64,000 nt of DNA, taken from assembly GCF_051401765.1 (NCBI RefSeq), contig NC_135066.1, positions 20,191,001 to 20,255,000 on the forward strand, read 5' to 3'. Below the pieces are notes generated by a model. That model did not search any database and was not told the DNA's origin. It worked only from the letters and a program-made list of their open reading frames with translations. The stretch comes from Calliopsis andreniformis. Taxonomy: Eukaryota; Arthropoda; Insecta; Hymenoptera; Andrenidae. Shown piece by piece: positions 32,441 to 45,735 of the stretch. The translations under genes and the position numbers were made by a program. Numbering within the stretch: the first letter of the stretch is position 1; each line of letters starts with the position of its first letter.

Positions 32441-35400
32441 TCGAAGACTAATCAATGCCGATTTTTGTCGTTACGTTTGAAATCAATTCCACCCCCAAAA
32501 TCGGATTCCGGAAACCCAAGATAGAAGCATTCAAGTCGGTAGAATCGAAACAGTCAGTCAAAATTATTGGAATCGTACGAATCGTTCGAATTGTCACTCA
32601 TAACGTAACGAAACAAAAAATAGAGATGTGAACTCTAGTGAAATCATCCAATTAGAACTAGTCACCTAACTCCCGGATCGAACATGCTAAGACAGGAGTG
32701 TATTTCTAAAGAAACATGAGTGTCTCGACGAGCTTAAATCGAAATAGTACTAACTGATACGATATTTGTTACTAGTATAGTCGTTGTTTTATTGAAGCTT
32801 GTCATCCACTTAATACTGTTTGTTATTATTGTCTATATCAATATGATTAACGACTACGCTTTCTGATTAAAAAGTAAAAAAAATACAATTAATAGCTGTT
32901 ACAATTACTATTTATTACAATCATTAAGTTTAGGAAAATCAATTTCAACTTTAGTTACTTCAACGTACAAAGCACTTTAATGTCTACAGCAATTAAATCT
33001 CTTCGCGAAGACAAATTGGATTAGCCTGTATTTTGTTGGTATTTATAACAATACGAAGAATAAACGAGAGTTCAGGGAAATGATTGCAAACGATCCTCAG
33101 TTAGAAGCATCAATAATGTAATTCTATGGCAGCATTGAAGCGAGTACATATGTACGTCCATCTTTTCTCAAGAGACTTGGAATTGTATTTCATCACGGAA
33201 ATACGGCATCTGCTGTCGCGAAAAATATATTTTACAATCTGTAAAGATTTGATTTATTGAAACGATGTGTCTACTGTTTCCATAGGAAAATCCATTATAA
33301 GATAACCACTTGCTGGGAGAAATATGAAACCATTAAGATGATATGCACGTGACTACAATTGATGATACAGTTACGACAGCTATCGAATGTATCTAAACTA
33401 TAAACTAAATTATAAAGCATACTCATTTTCACCTAATCCGAATGTTACTAATATGAAGTACAGCAAGTCTGAAGGAATTATTCTTTATTAAAATTGCACA
33501 GTAATTCAGACAATGTTTGTCATATTTCACGGTAAAATCTCTACGATAAAAGTCCACCTTGCAATTCATAATGCTAAATTAATAGAAATTGGCAAAAACA
33601 CTATTCTAATTAAAAAAATCTACTTTGAGTGAAACTTTGAACGAACGTACAGTATGATGAAGCGTACAAGGAACAGATCAGTGGAGTGTGGTGCGAAACT
33701 GAAAACTGTTCGCTCGTTTCATTGTTATCAGTGGCAGTTTTTCTAGTCTGTTGGAGTACAGTTTGACGCCGCGGTGTTACGCTGCTGCCATATTGTCAAG
33801 AAAAAATTCGACTTTCATATATTCATTACGACACCTCGAGTTAGCCCTCACTTATCTGCCGTTTGTATAAGAGTAAAAAAGGATAGCAAGTGCTACACAG
33901 AAATAAAGTAGTCATTTACTACTAAAACTACTTTCTGCATTAGCGACTTGAGTTTGAAATCACAACAGCAAGAAACATTGGAAGTGAAAACCGCTGTAAT
34001 GAATAAATATGTATTTTGTATCCTTAACCTATTTCATATTTCTCAAATTTAATTTCCCCGAGAAAATGTATCGAACGAAATGTATTAATACTCTCTCAAT
34101 GTGCGCACGATACTGTATCCACTGTACAATATTTCACTATTATTGGTTGACGCCCGAATTTACACAGAGACATAAAGTAATTATTGAAATTGACTCTCAT
34201 GTACTATAAATTATATCAGTTGAAAAATAATGAATGACATGAGTTTTTACATTTAATTTATATAATTTCGCTTATTTTACTATAGAAGATATATACTTTT
34301 ACGATTTCAATATATAAATCTTCTTCGTAATTAAAATGAGTCACTGTATTTGTATAAGTTAATAGAAGCTATAAAAAATTTAGTCACAATAAGAATATTA
34401 ATTTATTAGGTACAACGATATAGAATAAAAAATAAATAAAAATAGAATTACCGTGTAAAAATTATAATCGTCATGAATAAGGACAGGAAGGAAAATAATC
34501 CCCAAATACTCTGCTACAAGAATTAATGCAAAACATTCATCAGACTATTCTATATTGAATTCCAACACTAATTCAGATGTACTTACCTTTAACTAAATCA
34601 AGAGAAGCACAATTCAATCGAATTAACATTTCAATATTCATAATTGAATGAATATCATTCCTTTGGAGGTGCGTACGCGCGATATTTTCATTCTCCGCAC
34701 TCCAACAAGTTTACAAATGCGAACGGGTATTTTAGGTAGCGCATTTATTGCGACACAAGACGGTGGAAGTGCGGGAAGCTTCTCTGCTCGTCTTGTCGCC
34801 GTGTACGCGATCGAGGAACTCAAGTTACTTTTCAAAATAATCGACTTAATAACTTATATTTCTATGTGTTGGGTAAAGCATATTTAAATTAACAAAAAAA
34901 ATTAAGAATGAATTCGGTTCATTCCTTATACATGAATAATGAATAACTTAATAGTTGCTACTCTTGGTCAAGCCGTCGATGTGTTACGTTCTCATAGATT
35001 TTAATGAGCCTGAAATATGTTGTTAAGAACGATATTTCAAGCAACTTTTTTTCTATATTAATAACAAAATGTTAATACTACTACATTGGATTCTGCTTTT
35101 AGGTACGTACCCGTTCATGACAGTATACGTCAGTACGCTTCCCTATACGGAAATCTTTAGTAACAAATGAAAAATGGTGTGTAATTTAAAATATATCAGA
35201 TTTGAGTATTCCACTCATTCTTTGGATTGATATAGTCACGGTATCTTAACATTCTCCTACTGGAAAAAGAAAGACGGATCAGAGTTGATTTGAACTAGAC
35301 CTTTTTACAAGGTCGGAATGTCACTCATACTTTGAAGTTTTGAACTTTGTCGAAGACAATATTTACTAATATTTCGGTAACTACTTTAGCAAGGGCTCAC

Positions 35401-36375
35401 GTATAGACAGAGTTAGTGTAGCAGTAGCGCACATCGATTAATACTAATATTGAAGTTTTTAATCTTCCAAGATCATTGGCACTCAGTTGCTCTTATTTAT
35501 TATTATATTTTCCCTGTTATGTGTACGTCACAGTGAAGTAATTAACTCAAAAATGTATCCTTAGCAATATGTTTCAAGGTTATTGAAATTGTTGAGGTAG
35601 CCCTTTTTCTTCATAATCACTAAAATATTGTTGCGTATAATTCGAAAAGTTGCTCAAAATGTCAGCCTTAGTAACATACTTCAAGCTTGTCGAAATCAGT
35701 GATGCTATACATCGACAGTTTCACCTTATTCTTGGATAACGAATAAATCAATTTTACGTCTTATTTTTTATTCATTATTAAACATTTTCCAATAAAAAAA
35801 TTAACAAACTTCTTTCTTCAATCGGATGCATTGATACCCCTAAGAATAAGCCGAAACATGGCTAAACCGGGATAGATACGTATTTAGTGCTATAGATTAG
35901 AAACATGCCGCCATCTGACTTTAAATCATGTTAATGTTCTCTGTTATCTGAAAAAACATATCGGAAAGAACTAAGGAGAGTGTATTGCATGTATGGTAGT
36001 TAAACACCTAGGTAATTCTGCGTATAAGATTATGTTGAAGTTTTCTAAGAGGAATTTCGTTTTTTATCAATTTTTTCTGAGAAAAGAGTCAGTAATTGAA
36101 TTATTTATTCCTTATACTCATTCAAATAAAATTATATTTGGTATATTAAAATTATATTGGTAACTAAAATTGTACTGTACCTAATGAAGCACGTGAGTGA
36201 ATTGTATTCCTAAAACCATATAGTGCTCCTTTGACATGTCCTCATGACTTTGAAAGAGTTATGAGTTTACTTGTCAAATAGGAATTTGAATTTACTTTCT
36301 CACAGATGAGACACAAGCAGGATGAAAAAAAATGATATACTCAAGTGTGACAATATTTTCCTAGGTCGACAATAG
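32441..36375. other. Long non-coding stretch, no gene seen
   Basis: Mostly AT-rich. A GC-richer block at 33640-33800 and another at 34660-34830 carry overlapping frames on both strands but no known domain. The short CAAGGTTATTGAAATTGTTGAGG-type motif occurs twice (35551-35610, 35658-35705), about 107 bp apart. Confidence 0.45.
35551..35710 (+). repeat. Two copies of the CAAGGTCATTRAAAT-type motif
   Basis: The copies share CCTTAGyAAyATryTTCAAG followed by a TTrTyGAAAT stretch. They match the motif at 18190-18240 and at 60180-60225. Confidence 0.5.
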
Positions 36376-36679
36376 TCACCAAATATACCAATACTTTCCC
36401 AAACTGACTACATAGTAATGGTTTCGAAGGGTCCAGCTTCTTCGCCAATTGAAAATTACATGCAGCATGACACAGCTCTTCGGCAGACTGCTACCACGTT
36501 GAAGGCTTAAATTGTAAGAGTAATAGAAACATTTTTTGAATAAAAATTTTAATATTAAAGGGGTCATCCTATGATCATGTCCACTTCTTTGTAGGTGAAG
36601 TCGCTGAAGACATGTTTTTCTATTACTTTTACAGTTTGAAAGATAGTCAAAGTGGTAATTTTTACTGGGACATCCTGTA
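36376..36679 (-). mobile_element. Tc1/mariner-type terminal fragment
   Basis: On the minus strand the fragment starts at a TA-flanked CAGGATGTCCCAGTAAAAAT (plus-strand end 36679). A 63-codon minus-strand frame (36376-36567) follows. Parts such as LAKKLDPSKP in a neighbouring frame vaguely resemble a helix-turn-helix region, but not enough to call a transposase. Confidence 0.45.
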
Positions 36680-37362
36680 TATTTACATAGTTGTCTAGTT
36701 TTACATGAGGGACCTTATATTTTCAATATGTGCTACATTTAGTACAGTATAAAGAGTCAACAATGTTACGATTACTTGAAGAGTTACTTTTCTTTTTGTA
36801 CGTCACTTTTCTTTTTGCTAAGGAATTCATTGATATAATAACCAATGTTGAAAAAGAATTACAATCATTTCTGTTAGACTTATAAATTTTCAAGGATTCT
36901 CGATTATGTTTGTGTCCATTTTCAAAGTATTTGGAGCGTGATGTATATGAGAGTGCACGAAGAGTAATTTAGAAGTAGCAGTATCGTAATTGGAGTGGTC
37001 TTTAAAGTAATACTGCAAGTAGCTCCTTGTTAATTATGATACAACAAAAAAAAGTCTTTTGACCCGAAAATAATTGTTTGTCTGATTTCTTCCGCATGAA
37101 CGCGTCCATTGTGTGGTCGTAACATCGCTTAATTATATCGTCGGATTTGTAGAAACATAAAAGAGACGAGAATATTTGCTACAGGAGATATCAATGTGAG
37201 CATTGAATGGTCGAATGACTTTCGTAATAAATATACGATTTCAGTTAGAGTACTGTGTCAATAGGAGCTCACTCCTAAGAAACTCATTCCTGGGGCCAGC
37301 TTTCTCGCGAAGGAATAGAATTTTAATTGTTAAAGACTAGGGGCTCATGAAGTCAAAAAATA

Positions 37363-37524
37363 CAATGCTACCTCGATATAAAGTCAATAGGTCATACAAA
37401 TTTTTTGACAGCATTTCTGTTACAAGGAATTTGTATGTATTTGTAGAGTTTACTTATAAATACGTATTTACTTATTAGAAGCTTGTATTGAGGCAAGTAT
37501 CGACTTTATATCGAAACAACACTC
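37363..37524. mobile_element. Pogo-type MITE, 162 bp
   Basis: TA-flanked ends CAATGCTACCTCGATATAAA and (reverse complement) GAGTGTTGTTTCGATATAAA share an exact TCGATATAAAGTC core with inward extension. The CTCGATATAA end is typical of pogo-like Tc1/mariner elements. The interior is AT-rich and non-coding. A single related end lies at 45522. Confidence 0.7.
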
Positions 37525-38424
37525 TATAAAATGTAAAGTATGCAAAAATAGAGTCTTAATTTACATATGAAATTGATTCTTAACTAGTCAGATATATTTC
37601 TAGGTATGTTGCATAGATGTGTAACACATTTTTGAAACGAGAGTAATTGAAGGTTAAATAATAAATACGTGGCAAGAATAAATATAATTTCATTTTTTTG
37701 TGCACTGTGCTAAAACCAACGTTCTTTGAGTTTATATAATCTACAAGTTCAATATTTCATGAAGTCAGAATTAAAATTATAACCTTCTAATATCTCGACT
37801 GATAAGGTCACTGTGATCAGAACTAATGACGTATTTATTTCAATTGAAAGAATCAGCCATTTCATCTTCCGATCTAATGAAAAATGTTCAATATACCTAT
37901 GTGATCCGCACACATGAAAGTGGCTTCTTCTTACCGTACACCAATTTAATGTCATACGATCTGACTAGGTGATAAGTATTATTGAATTGATCATCTGTAG
38001 TACAAAAGCTAAAATCATCATTACGTTCTATATAAGTATTTAACTACATAATTTCTTTTTTTAAGCACTCCAGAGGTAAACAAAATGAATCCAACTCCGG
38101 TGTTATCCTTAATACTCAGGATGTCATAGTTTTCTTGAAACTATTCTTACACTTTTCTAAGTAATTAGAAATCGTGAGCTTATAACTAGCAGTAAGGTAG
38201 CTTTATAGAACCATAAATGTCTCAGCGAGTTTCTATCGGAACAATGACGTAGTTGCAAGAAAACCTTACAGTGACTTACTAATTAAAGAAGGCCTTCCAT
38301 GATAAACGTCTGTCTCGGCGACTGATGCGACGAGTCTACCTCGACAAGCCAAGCTCGACTCGTGGAAACTTATTGTTAGGCCCCGTGCAGACAGAATCGC
38401 TGCGAACGTGGACACCGTTCATGT
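37525..38424. other. Non-coding stretch, no gene seen
   Basis: AT-rich, with a 68-codon minus-strand frame (37749-37955) lacking known motifs. Confidence 0.5.
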
Positions 38425-39838
38425 GAGAACACCCTGAGAGGATAGATAGATGCAGAAGACGTGCTACAGACAGAGAGTAAAGAAGTACGCAGGCAATGTT
38501 CGGGCCGAACATCTCGGGGCTATCTAGACGGGTAATCGCCAGCGCGCCGAATCGTCTAACTCGGTGTCCAGATAGACCGAACTAACGTTGTCCAGTGCGC
38601 TCCGACGGGTACCTTTAGAAAAATGAAAAGCAAGTTGTTGTTTGTATGCAAAATTCAGGTTACAATTACGTAGAAATACGGTATAAAGTTTTATTTGTAT
38701 CAAAACTGCAATTGCAGACGGATACAGGCATACAGTGTAGGTACCAAATGTATACCAAATGTATACCAAATGTAATACCAAATGACTTAACAAGATTAAA
38801 GAGAAATATTTTAAATGGCGATCTATGTATATTGTCTATTGCATTGACAAATTTGTCTTTTACCTACTTTCAATTTCTGAATATTTTAAAAGCGAGACTA
38901 TTGATTTATTATCCATAAATGTATTGAAAACAGACAGCCTAGCTAAAAAGTATATTTACAGGTTTTTTTGGTTATAAATCCATTCATTCATAAACGACAG
39001 TTCACTGCTAAGGTGATGAATAAGAGACGAGATAATAATATTTGACTCTTGATACCTTCGTTCCGTGCAGTTGGACGAACCGGTTGCTGTGCGAGAATTC
39101 GTGGTAAGTAGAGGTAAAAACGTTCAATGTAAAATATATAACAATGTTGTACAGATTATTAGTATTATTACGAGCATAATGATAATAGAACTCGCATCCC
39201 GTCCGTAGGTCTCCTACTTACCTTTACCGTATTCAGGCGTATTCCGCGCTCAGCGATTATGAATTAAATGCAATAAATGTACACAAATATCGGTCATTGC
39301 TGTTCAAAAATTAGCTATATTTTTAGTTCTTCTGCTTCATTTACTTTTAAGAAAGATGTTTTTAAAATGGCCGGAAATTGAAAATAGGTAAAAGACACAT
39401 TTTTCAATGCAATAGACAATATACATACATCGGCATTTAAAATATTTCTGTTTAATCTTGTTTAGTCATTTGGTATTAACGATTACCTACACTGTATGCC
39501 TGTATCCGTCTGCAATTGCAGTTTTGACATAAATTAAAACTTTTTACCGTATTTCTACGTAGTTGTAATCTGGATTTTGTATACAAATAGCAACTGGCGT
39601 CTTATTATTTCGAAAATTTCTGCCGCAGCACATGGGACAACGCCAGTTCGGTCTATCTGGACCCTGAGCTAGGTAATTCGCCGAGCCGACAGTCACCCTT
39701 TCAAACAGCCCCATGATATTCGCCCCAAATATTGCCTACGTACTCCTTCGAGGATTTTCTGGTACCTTCGATCATCCCCAGAATCTTCTAACTCTGCAGC
39801 ATGTCTTCTCCATTTATCTATCCTTTTAAGGTGTTCTC
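38425..39838. mobile_element. 1.4 kb foldback element
   Basis: Arms 38425-38895 and 39356-39838 are inverted repeats about 80-85% identical, starting GAGAACACC on each outer edge. Both share GGTCCAGATAGACCGAACT-type, ACGTAGAAATACGGTA, AACTGCAATTGCAGACGGAT and TATTGTCTATTGCATTGA blocks. A 460 bp unique loop lies between. Only the left arm carries the expanded TACCAAATGTA tandem. No transposase frame is visible. Confidence 0.8.
38742..38786 (+). repeat. 11 bp tandem repeat in foldback left arm
   Basis: Four consecutive TACCAAATGTA units, the last two slightly altered. The right arm has a single TACCAAATG, so the array expanded after the arms formed. Confidence 0.9.
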
Positions 39839-39894
39839 AACTCTTTTCGTGTTCACAGCAATCCTGCCTGGACGGACCCTTATACAAATCCAAA

Positions 39895-40090
39895 TCTGCG
39901 AGCCTGGCTTGCCGAGTCATTGATGACTGAAAAACAAATTCCTGTAGGCTCGGCAAGTCAAGGCGAGTAATGCGAGATTCGAGACTCAACAAGTCAGGCT
40001 CACAGGCTTGAATTTGTACAAGCTTGCACGAGTCGACCAGGTTTGTGGAATCAGTCATCGTCACATCACTCGCCGAGCCAGGTTCACCGA
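39895..40090. repeat. Imperfect inverted repeat rich in GCCGAG/GACTCG motifs
   Basis: GAGCCTGGCTTGCCGAGTCA (near 39899) and a complementary TCACTCGCCGAGCCAGGTTC (near 40067) form arms. TGATGACTGA/TCAGTCATC extends the pairing. Between them are further GGCTCGGCAAGTC and CGAGTC words. A 75-codon minus-strand frame overlaps but reads only the repeat. Confidence 0.5.
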
Positions 40091-40223
40091 ATCACGCACC
40101 CGTGGAAAGATTCCTTGACAATTCATAAATAGGAATTGAATGTACAAGCTGCAAACGAACCACAAAACAGAAAAGGTAGACTACAGTACTGTTTACAGTT
40201 AACTAATGTTGTCAATGTATTAA

Positions 40224-41220
40224 ATGCCACTACCGTATACACATTGCTTGGAGTTTTGCATATGAAAAACTTTAATTGTATATACCATTGTACTACCATA
40301 GTAATATAATGTACAGTGTAATAATATATAGTAATACATATATACTATAATAAAATAGTAATAGTAAGATAGTAATAATTTTCGATACTGATTATATTAA
40401 TTATCCTGTGCGGGCCCTGGTACAGGATAAGAGTTGTTTTCCTTACTACTTGTGTATAGGCTTCAAGAGAATAATAATATTAAACAAATTATGTACTATT
40501 TTCATGACAATAATTTACACATAGGGAAAAAGAAAAATGTACTTATTTTGCAGCCATTTACAAAATTAATGATATTGGCAACTGCGTACATTGCAACTCT
40601 TCAATTCCCGTTTTTTTAATGATCAGCAACATTTAATTCCTTTCTCATTCAAGAATGTATTACAGAATTTCACAAATCGAACTAAACAATTCCTTACATT
40701 ATTATATAAATCAATTCAAAAAGGTGTGTGGCTTTTTTCCTTTAGCCTAAAATTAGCTTGATCAACAATAATCAATTCTTCATTCAATGTTACAAATAAG
40801 ACGTATAATGCCACCAGAAACCTTAAAAAGGTTAACAAAAGTACGCTAAATACATGCGTTCCCTTGAAAAGTCCACCCTACAGAAGCCAATTTCCCACAA
40901 AGCATCAGTCATTTGACAAAAGTAATTTAAGATGTTAGGACAAACAAATCCATTGAAATCATCGGAAAACGACAAGCGCAATAATATAATCTTCTACTAA
41001 AACATTGCCAATATTGTACTCTCAACAAATACACTTTTAATCTTATTTCTGTCGCTACAGTGTCTCCCGTTACAAATATTTTGGATGGTACTTGTACATA
41101 CTACGCAAAAATCATGTTTCACCCTATGAAGTACGCCTTCATTTCTATGATAAGAAATCAATTTACAAAAATCATTGCTTATGGTATAACTGGTGACTTA
41201 TTTGACTAAAAAGTACTCGG
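40224..41220 (-). repeat. Dispersed repeat R3, longest copy
   Basis: Read on the minus strand, this ~1 kb copy joins both partial segments: 41220-40840 matches 23428-23805, and 40620-40380 matches 4265-4640. It therefore approximates the parental element. No open frame of note survives. It may be the remains of a large non-autonomous element. Confidence 0.7.
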
Positions 41221-42820
41221 TGGGCTCGGAGAGCGGTTAGGAGGATGGGTGGAAAGGTCGAAGGAAGGGAAAGAGGAATAGAAGAATCCGTTCCTTGTCT
41301 CAAGACGGGCCCGTTAGTAGGCTTGATCTCTCTATCGTGCATTGTTAATGTGATAAATCTCGAAGTCTAATCAGATGCATTCTACATCTCTTCCGTATAT
41401 TTCGCAACTAACAAATTCATATTTTGGAAGCTTTAAATGCAATTTTTTCACTCTTGATTTTCAGCCTATTTTGGTATGTATTTTGGTAATTATCCCTGCA
41501 TGTTTATGACAACTGTTATTAAACACCTCGTGTATAAGCTAATACCACTACTGCTGTTCATTTCTGTTACCTGACATCAACTTTAATGCTGACTACACGC
41601 GTACAGACTTCGTCTCACGAATTTGTGAGCTGTCTGTACGTAAGACATCTCTTTGAAACTTCCTTTACCTCATGGAAGCAACTGTGTACTCACATCGTAT
41701 TGGAATCCTTTTTATTATCTGGTGAAACGATAATGAACCACGGATTGGCGGATCATTGTGGGAAGTTCTACACAATACTTACACCAAATTAAATTTCATA
41801 GGAAATTCTGAATCTCCACGGTATTGTGTCCAACACCTCTCCGATGCACGATTACCACAGGTTACACAGGGGACGAAATTACATGTATATGCTGGTAACG
41901 AACCCAGTACGGTTTTGCGAGCTCCGGCGAATGTTTAGGGAGCTGGAACGCGTGGATATTCTCAAACTAATTGAATCGCTCTGGCGCGTATCGCTATCGC
42001 CCCCAAGGGGTGGGAATTCCTAGCCGTGTCGGCACGTACGTAAGTGCTGCAACAAGTTCATAAAGACAAAGGTTAACATGTTCGCAAAACCGCCAAATGC
42101 GGTATGAAATAACTGAAGAACAGAATTAGTTGGTCGCTGGGAGCCGAAGAAGAATTAGAACAACGCATCCCAATAATCACAATGATTGTGATACAGAGGT
42201 AGATATTAATTATTACCTCACAGGGTGGCTAACTTAAACGATCTAGCTAAACAAACTGGAAACATTAATTCCTTGGTATGTTATCATATCATAATTTCGT
42301 TGGGACTGAAGGATAACACACGGTACAGACCAAAAGTTTATAATTATTTATTGATTCTCTTTAAAAAAAGTTATATTGTACGGCAAAGCATTTTCCTCAT
42401 AATGTTAATATTTTCAATAACTACTACAATGTTCTCCTAATGCAGTGAAATAAATTAAAAGAATTGTTTACTATTTATTACTTAAATTATATGTTTAACG
42501 AAGTTTTATTTTACTTAATTGAGAAAGTGATCCCGTAAATGGCCATTAACATGCATCCAAAGAACAGAATATTTTACAAATAGTTAATTATTAAACCATG
42601 TTAAACTGTTATAAGATTTTTGTTTTTAGCTATGAATTGCCTCTACAGTTTTTCTGCACACTTCCAAGTAATTACCCAGCATAGCACCTTATCACTACGT
42701 TGTCGAAAATATATTTGTTTGTACTTACTTGCTTTAATATTACACATACATCAGAAGTAATATAAAGCATTGTTATAAACAAAAATTATGAAATTTATTT
42801 TTAAATTTTCTAAAAGGACA
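41221..42820. other. Non-coding stretch, no gene seen
   Basis: Composition is mixed. Overlapping frames at 41586-42023 share no recognisable motifs. Confidence 0.45.
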
Positions 42821-42836
42821 GGGGGGGAGGGGGGGG
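42821..42836. repeat. G-run (16 nt, one interruption)
   Basis: Seven G, one A, then eight G on the plus strand. It is a short G-rich homopolymer in AT-rich surroundings. Confidence 0.85.
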
Positions 42837-44639
42837 CACAATCAGTAAAAGTGTAAAAAAATAAATATGAAAGGATCACTTGAAAGTGTCTACCATTAAT
42901 TTTTATAAAGCTTTGCGAGTCTGTAAAATTGCAAATCGAAAAATTAGATGCATATGTTTTACCGACTATTATTCATGTTAAACAAATAAAAATGTCCCCA
43001 GATTTGAGGGATAGGAACCAAAAGTAAAAATAAAAGATTTAAAATGTAAAATATCATTGATACATTACTCGCATTCCGATAATGGAATCACGTCGTTTCC
43101 CGCTTTGGGAGCTCCGCTTAAAACCTAATTTAATTAGTTGAGAGCCAGGCAACGCTTAGTACTAAGTTTTTCATGCACGCAATGTTTCTATAGAAAAATG
43201 CAACCTGAAGAACGAGAAACAGTGAAAAAGACCAGTAGCTCTAAAGCACCGATATTCAGAAAAAGTGGCCACAAGCATTCGGCAATGTCCGAAATTGCCC
43301 ACTTATAGCTCCCTCATACCTTGAGAAACGGCCTTAGAGTAGTTTCGACGGCTTTTCAGTGCGGAGTCCCCACTTTGTTGCTGAACTCGGCCTTGAAACC
43401 GCTCGCGGGCGATTCTAGGCATTTTCAGCCGCTCGCGTTTGTCTCGGAGGTACTTCAGCATTGCTGCTTTAAAGACTAGTGCGATCGAAGTGCATACATG
43501 ATAAACAGGTGACCACTTCTATAACTGCTCAAAGAACTAATACGTTTTACCCTTTACTGATTTTATTTAGTGAGACGGCAATCAAAAATAGAAGTAATCT
43601 GCTAGATCTTACTTGTGCACAGGTGTCCGAGTGTCAATTCAATACAAAACCTGAGAAAATTTGGCAAATATGCGAACACAAATAAAAGAACTTAGCTTAA
43701 TAATGTGGGCCACAAGCATAAGACGCAAAACTAAATCAAAGCAGTCGCTGAAGGAATCTCGAGAATATTGTTTTCTACGCAACAAAGAAATATCAGCCCC
43801 TATGGAATGAAACTCGATACAAGACACGAAAATTTCTTGCAGAAAACTACGACTTGTGAAATACTTTCGTGAACAAAAGTTTAAGCTTACACAAAGATTA
43901 TGCAACTTACGAAACTAAATCTGAACGCAGCGTAACACCGCACTACGACGTGATATCTGATGCAAGCACCGTACGAAATCGGTAACGCAACCGTTGGTAC
44001 TCAGCGAACATGTCAATCAAACTAGCTACCTCTGAGTACTCTTTAGAGCAGCTTGTTCAGGGGTTTACCGGTACGAGTATCGCGATATCTACTGTTGTCC
44101 TCAGAGCAATAATGACGCCAGTCGCGTTGCGAAGAGCAAAAAAGTGAGATTATTTGTGAATGTAGGCTATAGCAGATTATCATGTGGATCAAACTCACGT
44201 TACGTCATATCCTCCACTCTTTCATGACTGCTACGGTTACGATTGCTTCAGCCATTAATCACGGCTACCTGCAGAGCTTAAGAACTATATGCTAAGATAG
44301 GGCTGCTTAACTTCTTTTTCGTCGCGAGCAACACAGTCCCCACTATCAGTCAGTCTGTCATCTTACCATCAGCTACTCGTTTGCCTACCATCAGTTGAGT
44401 CAATTTATTCTCACAGTATCAGGTCACTAGTTCGTCATTGGTCACACAGATATGACACACACGATGGACTTAAATAGGTCTAGCTGGGGATATTCTTTTT
44501 CCGACACTGCATTTCAAGCAGGTAAGAGAAAAAGCCATGTTTAGTCCATGGAGCGCCAGTTTACCTTATACTAGGAACCAGACTTCTTTTAAAGACCGAA
44601 GAAATTCTATACTTGCAAGGGAACATCGAGAGGTGTAAA
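42837..44639. other. Non-coding stretch, no gene seen
   Basis: A GC-balanced region at 43080-43480 has GCTCGCGGGCGATTC and CGCTCGCGTTTGTC words, and another GC-balanced patch lies near 43920-44130. Both lack protein or RNA gene signals I can identify. Confidence 0.4.
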
Positions 44640-45010
44640 TCTCTGATTTTGATGAAACTTGGCTAGATTGTAATCGAAAATATTCGACACTTGTTTTTTT
44701 ATCGGTTCTACTTCATATTAAGGGGAGGAAAACCACCCCGAAAGTGGGGGCTAAAAAATATATTCTGCTTAATATCTCGAAAACTATTACGTGCAATAAA
44801 ATGGTGTACATAGGTTAATTGCGTATTTTTGAGCGACAAATTTATCTATGTAAAGAGTTTTTGAAAATACCAATTTGTTTAAAAAATACATTAAGAACTG
44901 TACATTTTAGTTGTTTTCGCCGATTAAACGTTGCAGGCAATAGTTTTCGAGATATTAAACAAAATATTCATCCCTTTAACATGAATTAGAGCCGATAAGA
45001 AAGGTACATG
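44640..45010. repeat. Imperfect inverted repeat (TAATATCTCGAAAACTA type)
   Basis: Arms 44698-44795 and 44930-45005 share ATCGGyTCTA.TTCATrTTAA, an AATATTyTG-type block and TAATATCTCGAAAACTATT. The left arm has an extra CCACCCCGAAAGTGGGGG segment. Such sequences are common in insect repeats, though I cannot name the family. Confidence 0.6.
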
Positions 45011-45521
45011 TCCTTTGTTAACACTTTCTTCTCCGCAGCTTAAGCAACGGCTTTCAGGATGCTTCTTCATCGGTACATTCCTAATAAAGCCGTTACAGGA
45101 CGGGCAAAAAGTGTGGCGTCATTCCCCATCAATTAGTTTCGATGGATGTTGTTCAGTTCCTAGATGCTAGGAAGAGCTGTTCCTTGTTCTATGTATCATC
45201 AGGTGTAAATCCGTGGTTAAGAAAGTTACAAGGCCAAAGAACCGAGATGATAACTGAGTAGGGACGCTACGGCTATAACACTACGCTCCTAAAATGTCGA
45301 CAGACATCTTGCACGGTAGTAAGTCGAGACATAATAAACAGCAACGTTACAATTTTCATAGATCATACGAGAACAAAAAACATCCAAATTTTTTACATCC
45401 CACGAAGTTTTTGTATTGTTGTGTAAAGGAAGTGATTTCATTCTTCTTCGTTTATATCCACTGTTTTCTAGAAATTCAATTTTTCACTTTTATTATTTTT
45501 GCTATAACTTGAATCAATATA

Positions 45522-45545
45522 CAGTGTTCTTTCGATATAAACTCG
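45522..45545 (+). mobile_element. Pogo-type single terminus
   Basis: TA followed by CAGTGTTCTTTCGATATAAA matches the ends of the MITE at 37363-37524. No partner end is visible nearby, and R1 copy 3 follows within about 20 bp. Confidence 0.5.
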
Positions 45546-45559
45546 TCTGTATTTCACAA

Positions 45560-45735
45560 TTTGAGATGTTTATGTGAAATGTATCTCAGTTTTTTAGAGC
45601 TTTATAAAAGTTAAACTGTAAAAAGTGCAACAAAATTTATTAAAACTTTTTTGCTCTATTGTTATTTTACAATGCATTTGTAAATTTACAGAATTCTTCA
45701 ATTGTTAATTTTACATATAGATATGGTAACGTTAA
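45560..45735 (+). repeat. Dispersed repeat R1, copy 3
   Basis: Contains AGCTTTATAAAAGTTAAACT, AAATTTATTAAAACTTTTTT, GCTCTA and ACAGAATTCTTCAATTGTTA, in the same order as copies 1 and 2. Confidence 0.65.

Noticed and set aside
36376..36567. Transposase N terminus behind the TIR at 36679
   Set aside because: Only a vague helix-turn-helix-like similarity in a neighbouring frame, too weak to call.
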